In this document: positions 1 to 8,153 of the stretch, in pieces
How the letters are laid out: every line of letters starts with the position of its first letter
How positions within the stretch are numbered: the stretch's first letter is position 1
Notes under the pieces: model-generated
Database searches by the model: none
What the model was told of the DNA's origin: nothing
What the model saw: only the letters and a program-made list of their open reading frames with translations
Origin: G965279355 sp965279355
Lineage (GTDB): Bacteria > Pseudomonadota > Alphaproteobacteria > CACIAM-22H2
Assembly (NCBI GenBank): GCA_965279355.1
Contig: OZ257155.1
Coordinates: forward strand, 1,798,001-1,862,000
Direction of reading: 5' to 3'
DNA length: 64,000 bases
Made by a program: the position numbers and the translations under genes

Positions 1-824
1 TCGATATATTTTCCGTCGCGATAGACGAAATACATCGGCACATCGAGCATCCAGTCAACATAGCGCTCGTAGCTCATGTCGGGCTCGAACACGAAGGGCA
101 GCAGGCCGCAGCGGTCGTTGTCGGTATCGGTCCACATATGGGCGCGCGTGCTGAGGAAGCCCGAGGGCTTGCCTTCGCGGAACGGCGAGTTCGCGAACAG
201 CGCCGTCGCCACCGACTGCAGCGCCATGCTGACCTTGAACTTCCGTCGCATGTCAGCTTCTGAGTCGAAATCGAGATTCACCTGGACCGTACAGGTGCGC
301 AGCATCATGTCGAGCCCGAAGCCGCCCTTCTTGGGCATGTAGTCCCGCATGATCTTGTAGCGGGCCTTGGGCATCCACGGGATGTCCTCGCGCTTCCATT
401 TCGGATTGAACCCGTTGCCGAGGAAGCCGACCCCAAGCTCGGAAGCCACCGCCTTCACTTCCTCAAGATGGGTCGTGGTTTCGTCGCAGGTCTGGTGCAG
501 CGTCACCAGCGGCGCGCCGGAAAGCTCAACCTGCCCGCCCGGCTCCAGCGTGATGTTGCACGCGCCCTGAACCAGCGCGATCGGCTTGCCGTTCTCCTCG
601 ACCTTGGTCCAGCCGAAGCGGGTCATGCCCTCCAGCAGATTGCGGATGCTGGCGGTCTCTCCTTCGTAAGGCAGCGGACGGAAATTATCGAGACGGAACG
701 CGAATTTCTCGTGCTCGGTCCCGATGCGCCACTGGTCGCGCGGCTTCTCTCCGGCGGCGATGTATTCGATGAGCTGGCGGCGGTCGGTCAGCGGTGCGCC
801 GAGCGAAGAAGGAGGTGCGGACAT
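1..824 (-). CDS. gshA: Glutamate-cysteine ligase (3' part beyond window)
   Basis: First enzyme of glutathione synthesis: ATP-dependent ligation of L-glutamate and L-cysteine in the cytoplasm. About 274 N-terminal codons are present and the C-terminus lies off the left edge. The translated start (MSAPPSSLGAPLTDR) is followed by WRIGTEHEKFAF and PLPYEGE, typical of the class-II (plant/alphaproteobacterial) ligases, then an EPGGQVELSG segment and LRTCTVQVNLDF. The ATG at 824 was chosen because the family homology begins directly after it. It sits upstream of rsmE and ubiA, a neighbourhood common in alphaproteobacteria. Family assignment is from recognisable motifs, not a database search. Confidence 0.9.
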   Translation of the reverse strand, partial: MSAPPSSLGAPLTDRRQLIEYIAAGEKPRDQWRIGTEHEKFAFRLDNFRPLPYEGETASIRNLLEGMTRFGWTKVEENGKPIALVQGACNITLEPGGQVELSGAPLVTLHQTCDETTTHLEEVKAVASELGVGFLGNGFNPKWKREDIPWMPKARYKIMRDYMPKKGGFGLDMMLRTCTVQVNLDFDSEADMRRKFKVSMALQSVATALFANSPFREGKPSGFLSTRAHMWTDTDNDRCGLLPFVFEPDMSYERYVDWMLDVPMYFVYRDGKYI

Positions 825-870
825 TGGAGAACCGTTGTCTTTGGTTGTCGTGTGTTGTTGTGCCGTGAGG

Positions 871-1641
871 CTAGGACCGCGGAATGAAGCGCGGCGGGGG
901 CGAACCAAGACGGTCCTGTGCAAGAGCTTGGAAGATCGCCAGCGCGGCGAGAGCCGCGGTGTCGGCACGCAAGACGCGGGGCCCAAGCCCGACGCGCGTA
1001 ACAAACGGCAGTTTGCCCAGAGCGTCAAGCTCGGCGCGCGAGAACCCGCCCTCGGGCCCGGTCAAAATCGCGTGGGGCTGCGAGAGGTCCTGATTTGCCA
1101 GCACATCGGCGATGGGACCGCCGCCGCCGGATTCATCACAGAACACCAGCCTTCGCCCGGCAGGCCAGGTCGCCAGCATTTGATCGATCTTTACAGCCTC
1201 GAAAATGACGGGAACCGACAGTCGCTCGGATTGTTCGGCCGCTTCGATGGCCGTCGCCTCCAGCCGATCATCGTTGATCCGCGTGACGATGGTGTGCTGG
1301 GTGAAGACCGGCCACAGCGCGGAGACGCCAAGCTCGGTCGCCTTCTCGACAATGAAATCGAGCCTGGCCCGCTTGATCGGCGCGAAGACCAGCCAGAGAT
1401 CCGGCTCGGGTCCAGGGTCCCGGCATTTCTCTTCGAGCTTCAGCGTGCACCAGCCCTTGCCGAACCCTTCAATGCGCGCCGCATATTCTCCATCGGTCGC
1501 ATTGAACACGGCGATCCGGTCGCCGGCCTGCAGGCGCAGGACATGACGCAGATAGTGCGTGCGCGCCGCGTCGAGCCCGATGGTGGACACGGAAAGCGAG
1601 CCGGCAACATAAAGTCGGGTTTCGAGTGTGTCTTTCGTCAT
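871..1641 (-). CDS. rsmE: 16S rRNA (uracil-1498-N3)-methyltransferase RsmE
   Basis: SPOUT-class methyltransferase that modifies U1498 of 16S rRNA with SAM. 256 residues, normal for the family. Visible motifs: EKATELG at 99-105, EQSER at 136-140, the knot motif LTGPEGGF at 193-200 and LGPRVLRADTA at 219-229. An upstream in-frame start at 1689 would add 16 residues unlike the family and overlap the divergent ubiA, so 1641 is preferred. It is transcribed toward gshA and stands back-to-back with ubiA, only 30 bp apart, so both promoters must be packed or overlapping there. Confidence 0.93.
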   Translation of the reverse strand: MTKDTLETRLYVAGSLSVSTIGLDAARTHYLRHVLRLQAGDRIAVFNATDGEYAARIEGFGKGWCTLKLEEKCRDPGPEPDLWLVFAPIKRARLDFIVEKATELGVSALWPVFTQHTIVTRINDDRLEATAIEAAEQSERLSVPVIFEAVKIDQMLATWPAGRRLVFCDESGGGGPIADVLANQDLSQPHAILTGPEGGFSRAELDALGKLPFVTRVGLGPRVLRADTAALAALAIFQALAQDRLGSPPPRFIPRS

Positions 1642-1671
1642 GCGGTCCCGGTTTCTTGATAGACTTAACCC

Positions 1672-2613
1672 ATGAACGTTTCGCGGCAAACCACCGCCTC
1701 ACCGGAGGTCACAGCCAGCGATATCCCGCGCGGCGGCTGGATGGACCGCTGGATGCCCGCGTCCGTCCGCCCCTACCTGCGGCTGGCCCGGCTCGACCGG
1801 CCGATCGGCACCTGGCTTCTGCTGTTTCCCTGCTGGTGGGGGATTGCGATGGCCAGCGACGGCTGGCCCAGCCTGTGGCTCATGCTGCTGTTCGGTGTTG
1901 GCGCGGTCCTGATGCGCGGCGCGGGCTGTACCTACAACGACATCGTCGACCGCAACTTCGATGCAAAGGTCGCCCGCACCGCCGACCGGCCGATCCCGTC
2001 GGGCCAGGTCACCGTAAGACAGGCCATCGCCTTCATGCTGGCGCAGATTGCGATCGGCTTCCTGATCCTGCTGCAAATGCCGACGACCGCCATCCTGCTC
2101 GGCTTCCTGTCGCTGGTGCTGGTCTTCACTTATCCGCTGATGAAGCGCATCACGTGGTGGCCGCAATTCTTTCTCGGCCTCGCCTTCAACTGGGGCGCCC
2201 TGATGGCGCCGGCGGCCGTACTCGATGCCGTGCCGCTGTGGTCGCTCGTCCTCTATGTCGGCGGCATTTTCTGGACGCTCGGCTACGACACGATCTACGC
2301 GCATCAGGACAAAGAGGACGACGTACTGATCGGCGTGAAGTCGTCGGCCCTGCGGCTGGGCGCAAGCACCCAGCCCGCCCTCTATTTCTTCTACGGCGCG
2401 GCGGTCGCGATGTTCGCGCTCGCCGGCTGGATGGCCGGGCTCGGTGTCATTTCTGCCGTCGCCCTTATCCTGGGGCTGGCGCAGCTCTTCTGGCAGGCGG
2501 CGCGGATCGACCTCGACGATCCCGCCAACTGCCTTGCGATGTTCAAATCGAACCGCGTGTTCGGCTGTCTGATGCTGCTTGGCATCGTCGCCGCGCGGGT
2601 CGTGGAAACGTGA
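1672..2613 (+). CDS. ubiA: 4-hydroxybenzoate polyprenyltransferase UbiA
   Basis: Integral membrane prenyltransferase of ubiquinone synthesis, attaching the polyprenyl chain to 4-hydroxybenzoate. 313 residues. Both aspartate-rich, Mg-diphosphate-binding motifs are present: NDIVDRNFD at 89-97 and DTIYAHQDKEDD at 206-217, separated by several hydrophobic helices. The stop codon overlaps the GTG start of the following methyltransferase (GTGA), implying translational coupling. Divergent from rsmE. Confidence 0.93.
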   Translation: MNVSRQTTASPEVTASDIPRGGWMDRWMPASVRPYLRLARLDRPIGTWLLLFPCWWGIAMASDGWPSLWLMLLFGVGAVLMRGAGCTYNDIVDRNFDAKVARTADRPIPSGQVTVRQAIAFMLAQIAIGFLILLQMPTTAILLGFLSLVLVFTYPLMKRITWWPQFFLGLAFNWGALMAPAAVLDAVPLWSLVLYVGGIFWTLGYDTIYAHQDKEDDVLIGVKSSALRLGASTQPALYFFYGAAVAMFALAGWMAGLGVISAVALILGLAQLFWQAARIDLDDPANCLAMFKSNRVFGCLMLLGIVAARVVET

Positions 2614-3263
2614 GCGACATCGATCCCGCGGAATTCATCTGTACACAAACCACGATCAGCGCCGGCAGCCTCGTTCCCGAAATCCGCCTGCATCTTGCGA
2701 CCGAGGTCACGCCGCTCTGGCAAGCGACCGAAGTCTCCCTCGAACTCAACAACATCCCCCCGCCCTACTGGGCCTTCGCCTGGCCCGGCGGACAGGCGCT
2801 TGCCCGCTACCTGCTGGACAATCCGGATCTGGTGCGCGGCCGGCGCGTGCTGGATTTCGCGGCCGGATGCGGGATTGCCGCGATTGCGGCCGGCAGGATG
2901 GGAGCATCCGTCGTCGAAGCGACCGAAATCGACCGCTTCTCGCAGGCCGCGATGGCCCTGAACGCGCACCTGAACAAGATCGCACTCACCATCCTCGACC
3001 GCGACGTTACCGGCGATCCGGCAGGCCTTTGGGACATCGTGCTGGCCGGCGATGTATTCTACGAAAAGCCGATGGCGGACAAGGTCGAGCCATGGCTGCG
3101 TGCGCTGGCAAAGCGTGGAACCCAGGTGCTGATTGCCGATCCCGGCCGCGCCTATCTGCCCAAGGAGGGGCTACAGGAGGTCGCGCGCTATATGGTCCCG
3201 ACCAGTCTCGACCTCGAAGATCGCGAGATCCGGGAGACCCGCATCTACGCGCTCAATGTCTAG
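2610..3263 (+). CDS. Class I SAM methyltransferase, ETFB-lysine/PrmA-like
   Basis: 217-residue cytoplasmic methyltransferase. The SAM-binding motif I is VLDFAAGCGIAAIAA, followed by an acidic VEATEID and a post-motif block DIVLAGDVFYEK, as in the nicotinamide N-methyltransferase-like / electron-transfer-flavoprotein-beta lysine methyltransferase group. The start is GTG at 2610, overlapping the ubiA stop by four bases; a longer frame upstream runs antisense-like inside ubiA and is ignored. Its protein substrate cannot be told from sequence. Its 3' end overlaps the convergent DUF4170 gene by four bases. Confidence 0.8.
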   Translation: MSDIDPAEFICTQTTISAGSLVPEIRLHLATEVTPLWQATEVSLELNNIPPPYWAFAWPGGQALARYLLDNPDLVRGRRVLDFAAGCGIAAIAAGRMGASVVEATEIDRFSQAAMALNAHLNKIALTILDRDVTGDPAGLWDIVLAGDVFYEKPMADKVEPWLRALAKRGTQVLIADPGRAYLPKEGLQEVARYMVPTSLDLEDREIRETRIYALNV

Positions 3264-3466
3264 CTATCCATTCCGCTGGAAGCGGTCTGGACGATCCGGT
3301 AGCGGACCATGGCGTTGTCGATCTTCGCCATGTTGCGCGCCTGCCATTCCTTGCGCGCCGCCTCGTAGGTATGGAAGGGCCCGAATTCCTCGGGTTCCGC
3401 GCCATCCGCGAGGTTCTTGAAATCGGTGTCCTTGTACTCGCCACCAACAACCCAGTATTGCGACAT
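3260..3466 (-). CDS. DUF4170 family protein
   Basis: Small 68-residue acidic/aromatic protein beginning MSQYWVVGGEYKDTDF and containing GPFHTYEAARKEWQ, the hallmark of the short DUF4170 proteins conserved in alphaproteobacteria. No signal peptide or membrane segment. Function unknown. It ends four bases inside the convergent methyltransferase gene. Confidence 0.85.
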   Translation of the reverse strand: MSQYWVVGGEYKDTDFKNLADGAEPEEFGPFHTYEAARKEWQARNMAKIDNAMVRYRIVQTASSGMDS

Positions 3467-3594
3467 GTCGACTTTCTTCTTGCAGGAGCGGCCCGCAGTT
3501 TACCTAACCCGCAGTATAGCGCCAGCACGCCGTGTGTTTGTGGCGATTTCATGGCTGGCGCTCGCGGCTTCGCTGTATAATACGCAACGACTCC

Positions 3595-4341
3595 ATGGCT
3601 GCTTCTACGACATCCACGCGCGCCGAGCGCATTGAGCTTTACCGGAAGGTCTACAAGGACTTCCAGGCCCCAGTCTCGCGCTTTGACTGCGGCCGGAAAT
3701 GTGCGCCGCACAATAACGGGACGCCGGTCTGCTGCGAGACCGAGCATGCCATCCCCATCGCCGACCGCGCCGAATTCGACCTGCTGAAGAGCCGCAGCGA
3801 CTTGTGGAAGAAGTACAAGCCGACGGACGCCGCCAGCCGCAAGGAAGTCAGCGACCTCCACCGGGAATGCATCGCCATCGAGTGCAAGGGCGCGCAATTC
3901 TGCGAGCGCGACAACCGCACTATGGCCTGCCGCGCCTTCCCGTTCTTTTCCTATATGGATCGCGACGGGAAGATTCTCGGCCTGTCGCATTATTGGTATT
4001 TCGAAGACCGCTGCTGGATGGCCAATCACTACGAGACGGTCACCAAGGACTTCATCGTCGAGTGTCTGGACGCGTTCGAGGCGATCTTCGCCATCGACAA
4101 GGAAGAATACGACATCATCGTGCGTCTCGGCGCCGATACCCGCCGTGTCTATTCCCGCTGGGATCGCAACATCCCGCTGCTGACCCGCGAGGGCAAGCTG
4201 TTCGCAATCGAGCCCCGCACCCACAAGATGCGCCCGGCCAAGATCGACGAATTCCCGCGCCACGGCTTCTACAAGGACGACAAGTCGGTCCGCCCCTCGG
4301 AAATGCCGGGCGCCCCGAAACTGGCCGGCGCCGCGGAGTAA
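3595..4341 (+). CDS. Cys-rich, YkgJ-like putative metal-binding protein
   Basis: 248-residue soluble protein without signal peptide. An N-terminal Cys cluster (FDCGRKCAPHN, then PVCCETEHAIPI) is followed by further cysteines (HRECIAIECKG, FCERDN, ACRAFPFFS), a spacing reminiscent of the YkgJ zinc/iron-chelating family but longer and more elaborate. This suggests an Fe-S or Zn site; the role is unknown. The ATG at 3595 was chosen because the preceding 21 codons look non-coding. The gene ends just before a long palindromic repeat. Confidence 0.65.
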   Translation: MAASTTSTRAERIELYRKVYKDFQAPVSRFDCGRKCAPHNNGTPVCCETEHAIPIADRAEFDLLKSRSDLWKKYKPTDAASRKEVSDLHRECIAIECKGAQFCERDNRTMACRAFPFFSYMDRDGKILGLSHYWYFEDRCWMANHYETVTKDFIVECLDAFEAIFAIDKEEYDIIVRLGADTRRVYSRWDRNIPLLTREGKLFAIEPRTHKMRPAKIDEFPRHGFYKDDKSVRPSEMPGAPKLAGAAE

Positions 4342-4348
4342 AAGACAC

Positions 4349-4459
4349 CCTTCGAGACGCCCACGTTGTGGGCCCCTCAGGGTGAGGCCCCGTTCTTAAA
4401 GTTTCTTTTTAGAAAAAGACCTTGTCCTGAGGAGCCCGCTTAAGCGGGCGTCTCGAAGG
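4349..4459. repeat. Nested palindromic intergenic repeat
   Basis: Perfect 14-bp outer inverted arms (CCTTCGAGACGCCC at 4349-4362, complement at 4446-4459), a second inverted pair CCTCAGG/CCTGAGG at 4375-4381 and 4426-4432, and an inner CTTTTT/AAAAAG hairpin near 4404-4418. It fills the space between two convergent genes. It looks like a dispersed REP-type element and could act as a bidirectional terminator. Confidence 0.75.
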
Positions 4460-4474
4460 ACGACAACACTCCAG

Positions 4475-5215
4475 TTATCTCGCGAACAGAAACGTCCCCA
4501 GCACCACCCAGCGGCGCGCGGTTTTCTCGCGGCCGGGTTTGGCGACCAGCGGCGTCGTGTAGTGCCAGAACGGCAGACGGTAAGCCGTCACGCCGCCGGC
4601 TTTCGCAACGTCCGCATCCTCGCTGAAATGTCCGTCGCGGGCGTAGACCAGAAACTGCCGCGCAACACCGGGGCCGGCAAAGCTCAAATGCAGGTCGAAA
4701 TAGCCGGCCGCGGCGGCGGGGTCTTCCGGGTGATGATCGGTGTGCGGGCCGGCATAGTCGCCGGGGCCATAGCACAGGACCTGCCGTCCGAAACGGAAGG
4801 CCAGCGCCTGACCCGAGAGCACTTCGGCAAACCGCCGGTACGTCTCGCTGCCGGTCATCGCAATCAGACCGATCGCCTCTGCCGCTTGCCACGCTTTGGA
4901 GGAGCGACGTTCCAGATAGGCCGTCCGCATCCGCGCCGTCTTGCGCAGCCGCTCCTCGTAGTTGCGGGTCTGCCCGGTGATCGAGTCCGGCGGGATCGGC
5001 TTGGCCAGAGGCACGACATGCGACCCCAGCACCCGGTCGAGCAGCCCCCACGCCGCCTGTGCCGCCGTGCGGTCGATCAGGCCGTCGAGGGCAAGGAACG
5101 GCGCAGCCGCGTCGGTCTTGCCGTCGAGGACCCGGCGCCCTTTGGGGGTCAGCAGATCGGCGAACTGGGCGGGAAAGCGTTTCACCTGCCCGATGTAACC
5201 TGCCCCGGCCGTCAT
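4475..5215 (-). CDS. Hypothetical protein, 2OG-Fe(II) oxygenase-like C-terminus
   Basis: 246 residues; no confident family assignment. The C-terminal half has a double-stranded beta-helix look: VLCYGPGDYAGPHTDHHPED contains a His-x-Asp pair, followed by YFDLHLSFAGPG, and near the end PFWHYTTPL with a distal His and an Arg pair (RR), as expected for an Fe(II)/2-oxoglutarate enzyme. The start at 5215 (MTAGAGYIG) was preferred over 5260, which coincides with the divergent transporter start. Function is inferred only. Confidence 0.5.
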   Translation of the reverse strand: MTAGAGYIGQVKRFPAQFADLLTPKGRRVLDGKTDAAAPFLALDGLIDRTAAQAAWGLLDRVLGSHVVPLAKPIPPDSITGQTRNYEERLRKTARMRTAYLERRSSKAWQAAEAIGLIAMTGSETYRRFAEVLSGQALAFRFGRQVLCYGPGDYAGPHTDHHPEDPAAAAGYFDLHLSFAGPGVARQFLVYARDGHFSEDADVAKAGGVTAYRLPFWHYTTPLVAKPGREKTARRWVVLGTFLFAR

Positions 5216-5258
5216 CGCCAGTCTGGTAGATGTCACGCAGCATCCGTACAATCGCACC

Positions 5259-6278
5259 ATGGCTGAGGGCGATCTCCGCAAGGAACAGGGCCTGAAATAC
5301 GGCGAGCATCCGGGGCTGCGCTTTGCGTGCGTGCTGGACGGGCTTGGCGGCTGCCGCGATCTGAGCTGGCACGATCTCACCAAATGGACCCCGGCACAGG
5401 GTGCGTTGTGGGTGCATCTGGAGCGCGACGATCCGCAGGCGCAGGACTGGATCCGCCATCACGCCGGCATCGACCCGGTGATCGCCGCCGCCCTGCTCGC
5501 CGAGGAATCGCGCCCGCGCGTCGATGACTACGACGATGCGCTGCTGGTTGTGCTGCGCGGCGTCAACCGCGGCGAGGAAGACAGCTCGCTCGATCTCGTC
5601 CCCATCCATCTCTGGGTCGACGCCAACCGGGTCATCAGCCTGCGCGATCGCGACCATTTCCTGACGGCGCTGCGGCGCATCCGCGAAACCCTGGTGCAGG
5701 GCAAGGGCCCGAAAACCACCGGCAGCCTGTTCGCGCGGATCACCGAGAAGCTGGTGCAGCATCTGGAGCCGGTGATCTCCGATATCGAGGAAGAGGCCGA
5801 CCGGCTCGACGATTCGCTTCTCGATTTCAACACGGCGGAATGCCGGCAGCAGCTGAGCGGCGTGCGCCGCCAGTCGATCAATCTGCGCCGCTTCCTGGCC
5901 CCGCAACGCGAGGCGATGTTCCGCCTGCAATCCGAAGACGCCACATGGCTGTCAAAGCGCGACAAGATCCGGCTGCGCGAAGTCACCGACAAGGTGCTGC
6001 GTTATATCGAGAGCCTCGATACGGTACGCGACCGCACGACGATCCTGCACGAAGACCTAGCGGCGCAGACGGCGGAGAAACACGCCAACTCCGCCAACCG
6101 CCTGACCCTGGTGGCGGCCCTTCTGTTGCCGCCCAGTCTGGTCGCCGGTCTGTTCGGCGCCAATGTCGGCGGCGTTCCCGGAACCGACACGCCCTGGGCT
6201 TTCGTCGTCCTGGTCGCGGTCGTGCTGATCCTGTTCCCGTTCGAGATCTGGCTGCTGCGCCGCCTGAAGTGGCTTTAG
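5259..6278 (+). CDS. zntB: CorA/ZntB-type divalent cation transporter
   Basis: Inner-membrane CorA-superfamily channel/transporter; ZntB members move zinc. 339 residues: N-terminal cytoplasmic alpha/beta domain, a long helical region containing AECRQQLSGVRRQSINLRRFLAPQRE, then two C-terminal membrane helices. The pore signature normally read as G-M-N is here GLFGAN (Gly-Ala-Asn), immediately before the short periplasmic loop GGVPGTDTPWA. It ends in RRLKWL like ZntB proteins. Selectivity is uncertain because of the altered motif. Confidence 0.82.
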   Translation: MAEGDLRKEQGLKYGEHPGLRFACVLDGLGGCRDLSWHDLTKWTPAQGALWVHLERDDPQAQDWIRHHAGIDPVIAAALLAEESRPRVDDYDDALLVVLRGVNRGEEDSSLDLVPIHLWVDANRVISLRDRDHFLTALRRIRETLVQGKGPKTTGSLFARITEKLVQHLEPVISDIEEEADRLDDSLLDFNTAECRQQLSGVRRQSINLRRFLAPQREAMFRLQSEDATWLSKRDKIRLREVTDKVLRYIESLDTVRDRTTILHEDLAAQTAEKHANSANRLTLVAALLLPPSLVAGLFGANVGGVPGTDTPWAFVVLVAVVLILFPFEIWLLRRLKWL

Positions 6279-6297
6279 GCATCGGCACCGCGCACGC

Positions 6298-6732
6298 GTG
6301 GACGATCCCGCACTTTACGTTGGCCTGTTCCTGAGCGCGTTTGCGGCTGCGACGATTTTACCGATGCAATCGGAGGCCGCGCTGGTCGCGGCCCTGCTCG
6401 CGGACTATCCACCGTGGCTGGTCATCGCGACCGCAAGCGTCGGCAACGTTCTGGGTTCGGCCGTCAACTGGCTGCTGGGGAGAGGGATCGAGCGGTTCCG
6501 CTCCCGCCGCTGGTTTCCCATAAAAGAAGGTGCCTTCGACCGCACGCAGCGATGGTATCGCCGCTACGGCAAGTGGTCGCTTCTGCTGAGCTGGGTTCCC
6601 GTCATCGGCGACCCGTTGACCGTGATGGCCGGCGTGCTGCGCGAGCCGTTTCCGGTCTTTCTCCTGCTCGTGACGATTGCCAAGGTCGGCCGATACCTTG
6701 TGCTGGCTGTCATCGCGCTACACTGGATCTGA
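6298..6732 (+). CDS. YqaA/DedA-related small membrane protein
   Basis: 144-residue membrane protein starting at GTG 6298, 19 bp after the transporter stop. It contains the conserved LPMQSEAALVAAL, GNVLGSAVNWLLGRG, a central Arg-rich stretch and SWVPVIGDPLTVMAGVLR, which mark the YqaA branch of the SNARE-associated/DedA family (possible lipid scramblase-like function in related DedA proteins). Likely co-transcribed with the zntB-like gene. Confidence 0.82.
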   Translation: MDDPALYVGLFLSAFAAATILPMQSEAALVAALLADYPPWLVIATASVGNVLGSAVNWLLGRGIERFRSRRWFPIKEGAFDRTQRWYRRYGKWSLLLSWVPVIGDPLTVMAGVLREPFPVFLLLVTIAKVGRYLVLAVIALHWI

Positions 6733-6740
6733 AGCGCTGC

Positions 6741-8033
6741 CTAACGGCGGCGGCCGGCCCGCTTCTTCGCGGCGCGCTTTTTGGGAACCGGTTTCTTTTT
6801 CGCCGCCTTCTTCTTCACGGTTTTCTTACCCGCTGTCGGCTTCGCTTTGCCCCACAGCGCCTTCGTCGCGATCTTTGCACCTTCGGCCAGCGCCTTCAGC
6901 TTCGCCCACATGATCGTCGGATGGACGCGGCGCGCGAACGGGCTTTGGGCGAAGCCGCAATCGGTGCCGCCCATCACGTTCTCACGGCCGACCAGTTTGG
7001 CCACACGCACGATGCGCTCGGCGACAAGCTCGGGGTGCTCCACCACGTTGGTCGCGTGGCTGATGACGCCCGGGACCAGCACCTTGCCCTTCGGCTTCAC
7101 GTCCTTCCACACCTGCCATTCGTGTTCATGGCGGGGATTGGCCGCTTCGAACTGGTAGCTGCCGACCTTCACCTTCAGCATCAGGTCGACGATGTCCTTC
7201 ATCGGCACATCGAAGATGTGCGGGCCGTTCCAGCTGCCCCAGCAGATGTGATAGCGCGCGCGATCGGCGGGCACGCCGCGCAGCGCATGATTCAGCGCAT
7301 CGATCCGCAGCTCCGCCCACTTCCGATACTGCGCGAGAGTCATCGGCGGCACGAGTTTCTCGTGCATATAGGGCAGGAACGCGTCGTCGATCTGGACCAT
7401 CAGGCCGGCATCGACAATCGCCTTGTATTCCTCGCCCAGCGCTTCGGCGAGCGCCATCAGATAGCTGCGCTCGTCGGCATAATGTTCGTTGGTGCTTTCC
7501 GGAAACGCGCTAGCCGGCGCCACCACCGGCAGGAACGCATCGACCACCTTCACCTTCGCGGCGGCCACCTTCAGGTTGGCGATATCGCGCTGAAGTGCTG
7601 CGTGACCGACATACTTGATGGGTCCGCTGCACACCGCCTTGAAGGCCATGCGGCCTTTCATGCCGGTGACGGTGTCGAGCTCATCGTAGAATTCCGGGAA
7701 GGCGTGACGATCACGGCCGCCGAGCGCGAACAGATTGTCCGGGTTCTTCATTTCTTCGGCGGTGAGTGGCCGGCGCTCCATGCCAGTCAGCCGGTCATGG
7801 ACATAGAACGCCCAGTTCTTGCCCTTGCTGAACTCGCCGTCGCTGACGATGTCGACGCCGATATCGGCCTGCTCCTTCACGACCGTGGCGATTGAGTTAC
7901 GCAGCTGCGCTTCGTAAGCCGCTTCGTCGTAAGGCTGGCCCGCTTCGATCCTGCGCAGGAAGTCGATCATCTCCGGCGGCCGGATCAGGCTGCCGACATG
8001 CGTGGTCAGGATGCGGTTCGTGCTGCGCGGCAT
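6741..8033 (-). CDS. MetE C-terminal domain-like methyltransferase with Lys/Ala-rich tail
   Basis: 430-residue protein related to the C-terminal catalytic (TIM-barrel) half of cobalamin-independent methionine synthase: LTTHVGSLIRP at the start, DIVSDGEF, MVQIDDAFL, CWGSWNGPH and a zinc-type GGTDCGFAQ. The folate-binding N-terminal half of MetE is absent, so the methyl donor is unclear. The last ~45 residues are an unusual Lys/Ala/Arg-rich tail (KKTVKKKAAKKKPVPKKRA) like histone H1-type proteins, suggesting nucleic-acid or polyanion binding. The ATG at 8033 matches the family N-terminus; an upstream ATG at 8111 adds non-family sequence. Confidence 0.82.
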   Translation of the reverse strand: MPRSTNRILTTHVGSLIRPPEMIDFLRRIEAGQPYDEAAYEAQLRNSIATVVKEQADIGVDIVSDGEFSKGKNWAFYVHDRLTGMERRPLTAEEMKNPDNLFALGGRDRHAFPEFYDELDTVTGMKGRMAFKAVCSGPIKYVGHAALQRDIANLKVAAAKVKVVDAFLPVVAPASAFPESTNEHYADERSYLMALAEALGEEYKAIVDAGLMVQIDDAFLPYMHEKLVPPMTLAQYRKWAELRIDALNHALRGVPADRARYHICWGSWNGPHIFDVPMKDIVDLMLKVKVGSYQFEAANPRHEHEWQVWKDVKPKGKVLVPGVISHATNVVEHPELVAERIVRVAKLVGRENVMGGTDCGFAQSPFARRVHPTIMWAKLKALAEGAKIATKALWGKAKPTAGKKTVKKKAAKKKPVPKKRAAKKRAGRRR

Positions 8034-8153
8034 GGACGTCTCTCCCCAGGGCGATACCGTTTTTTCGATTATTCGCCTCCCGCCGGAGGCATGGCAACCC
8101 ACTAACGGCACGGATGGCAGGTGGGACGGTCCTGCCCTATAGTCCCGGCCGCC

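Noticed and set aside
724..1659. Long plus-strand frame over rsmE
   Set aside because: Antisense to the well-supported rsmE gene; no domain recognisable.
4440..5930. 496-codon minus-strand frame
   Set aside because: Runs across two genes in the wrong frame; the real minus gene here is 4475-5215.
6414..7895. 493-codon plus-strand frame
   Set aside because: Antisense shadow of the MetE-C-like gene; composition rich in His/Arg/Gln as typical for shadows.
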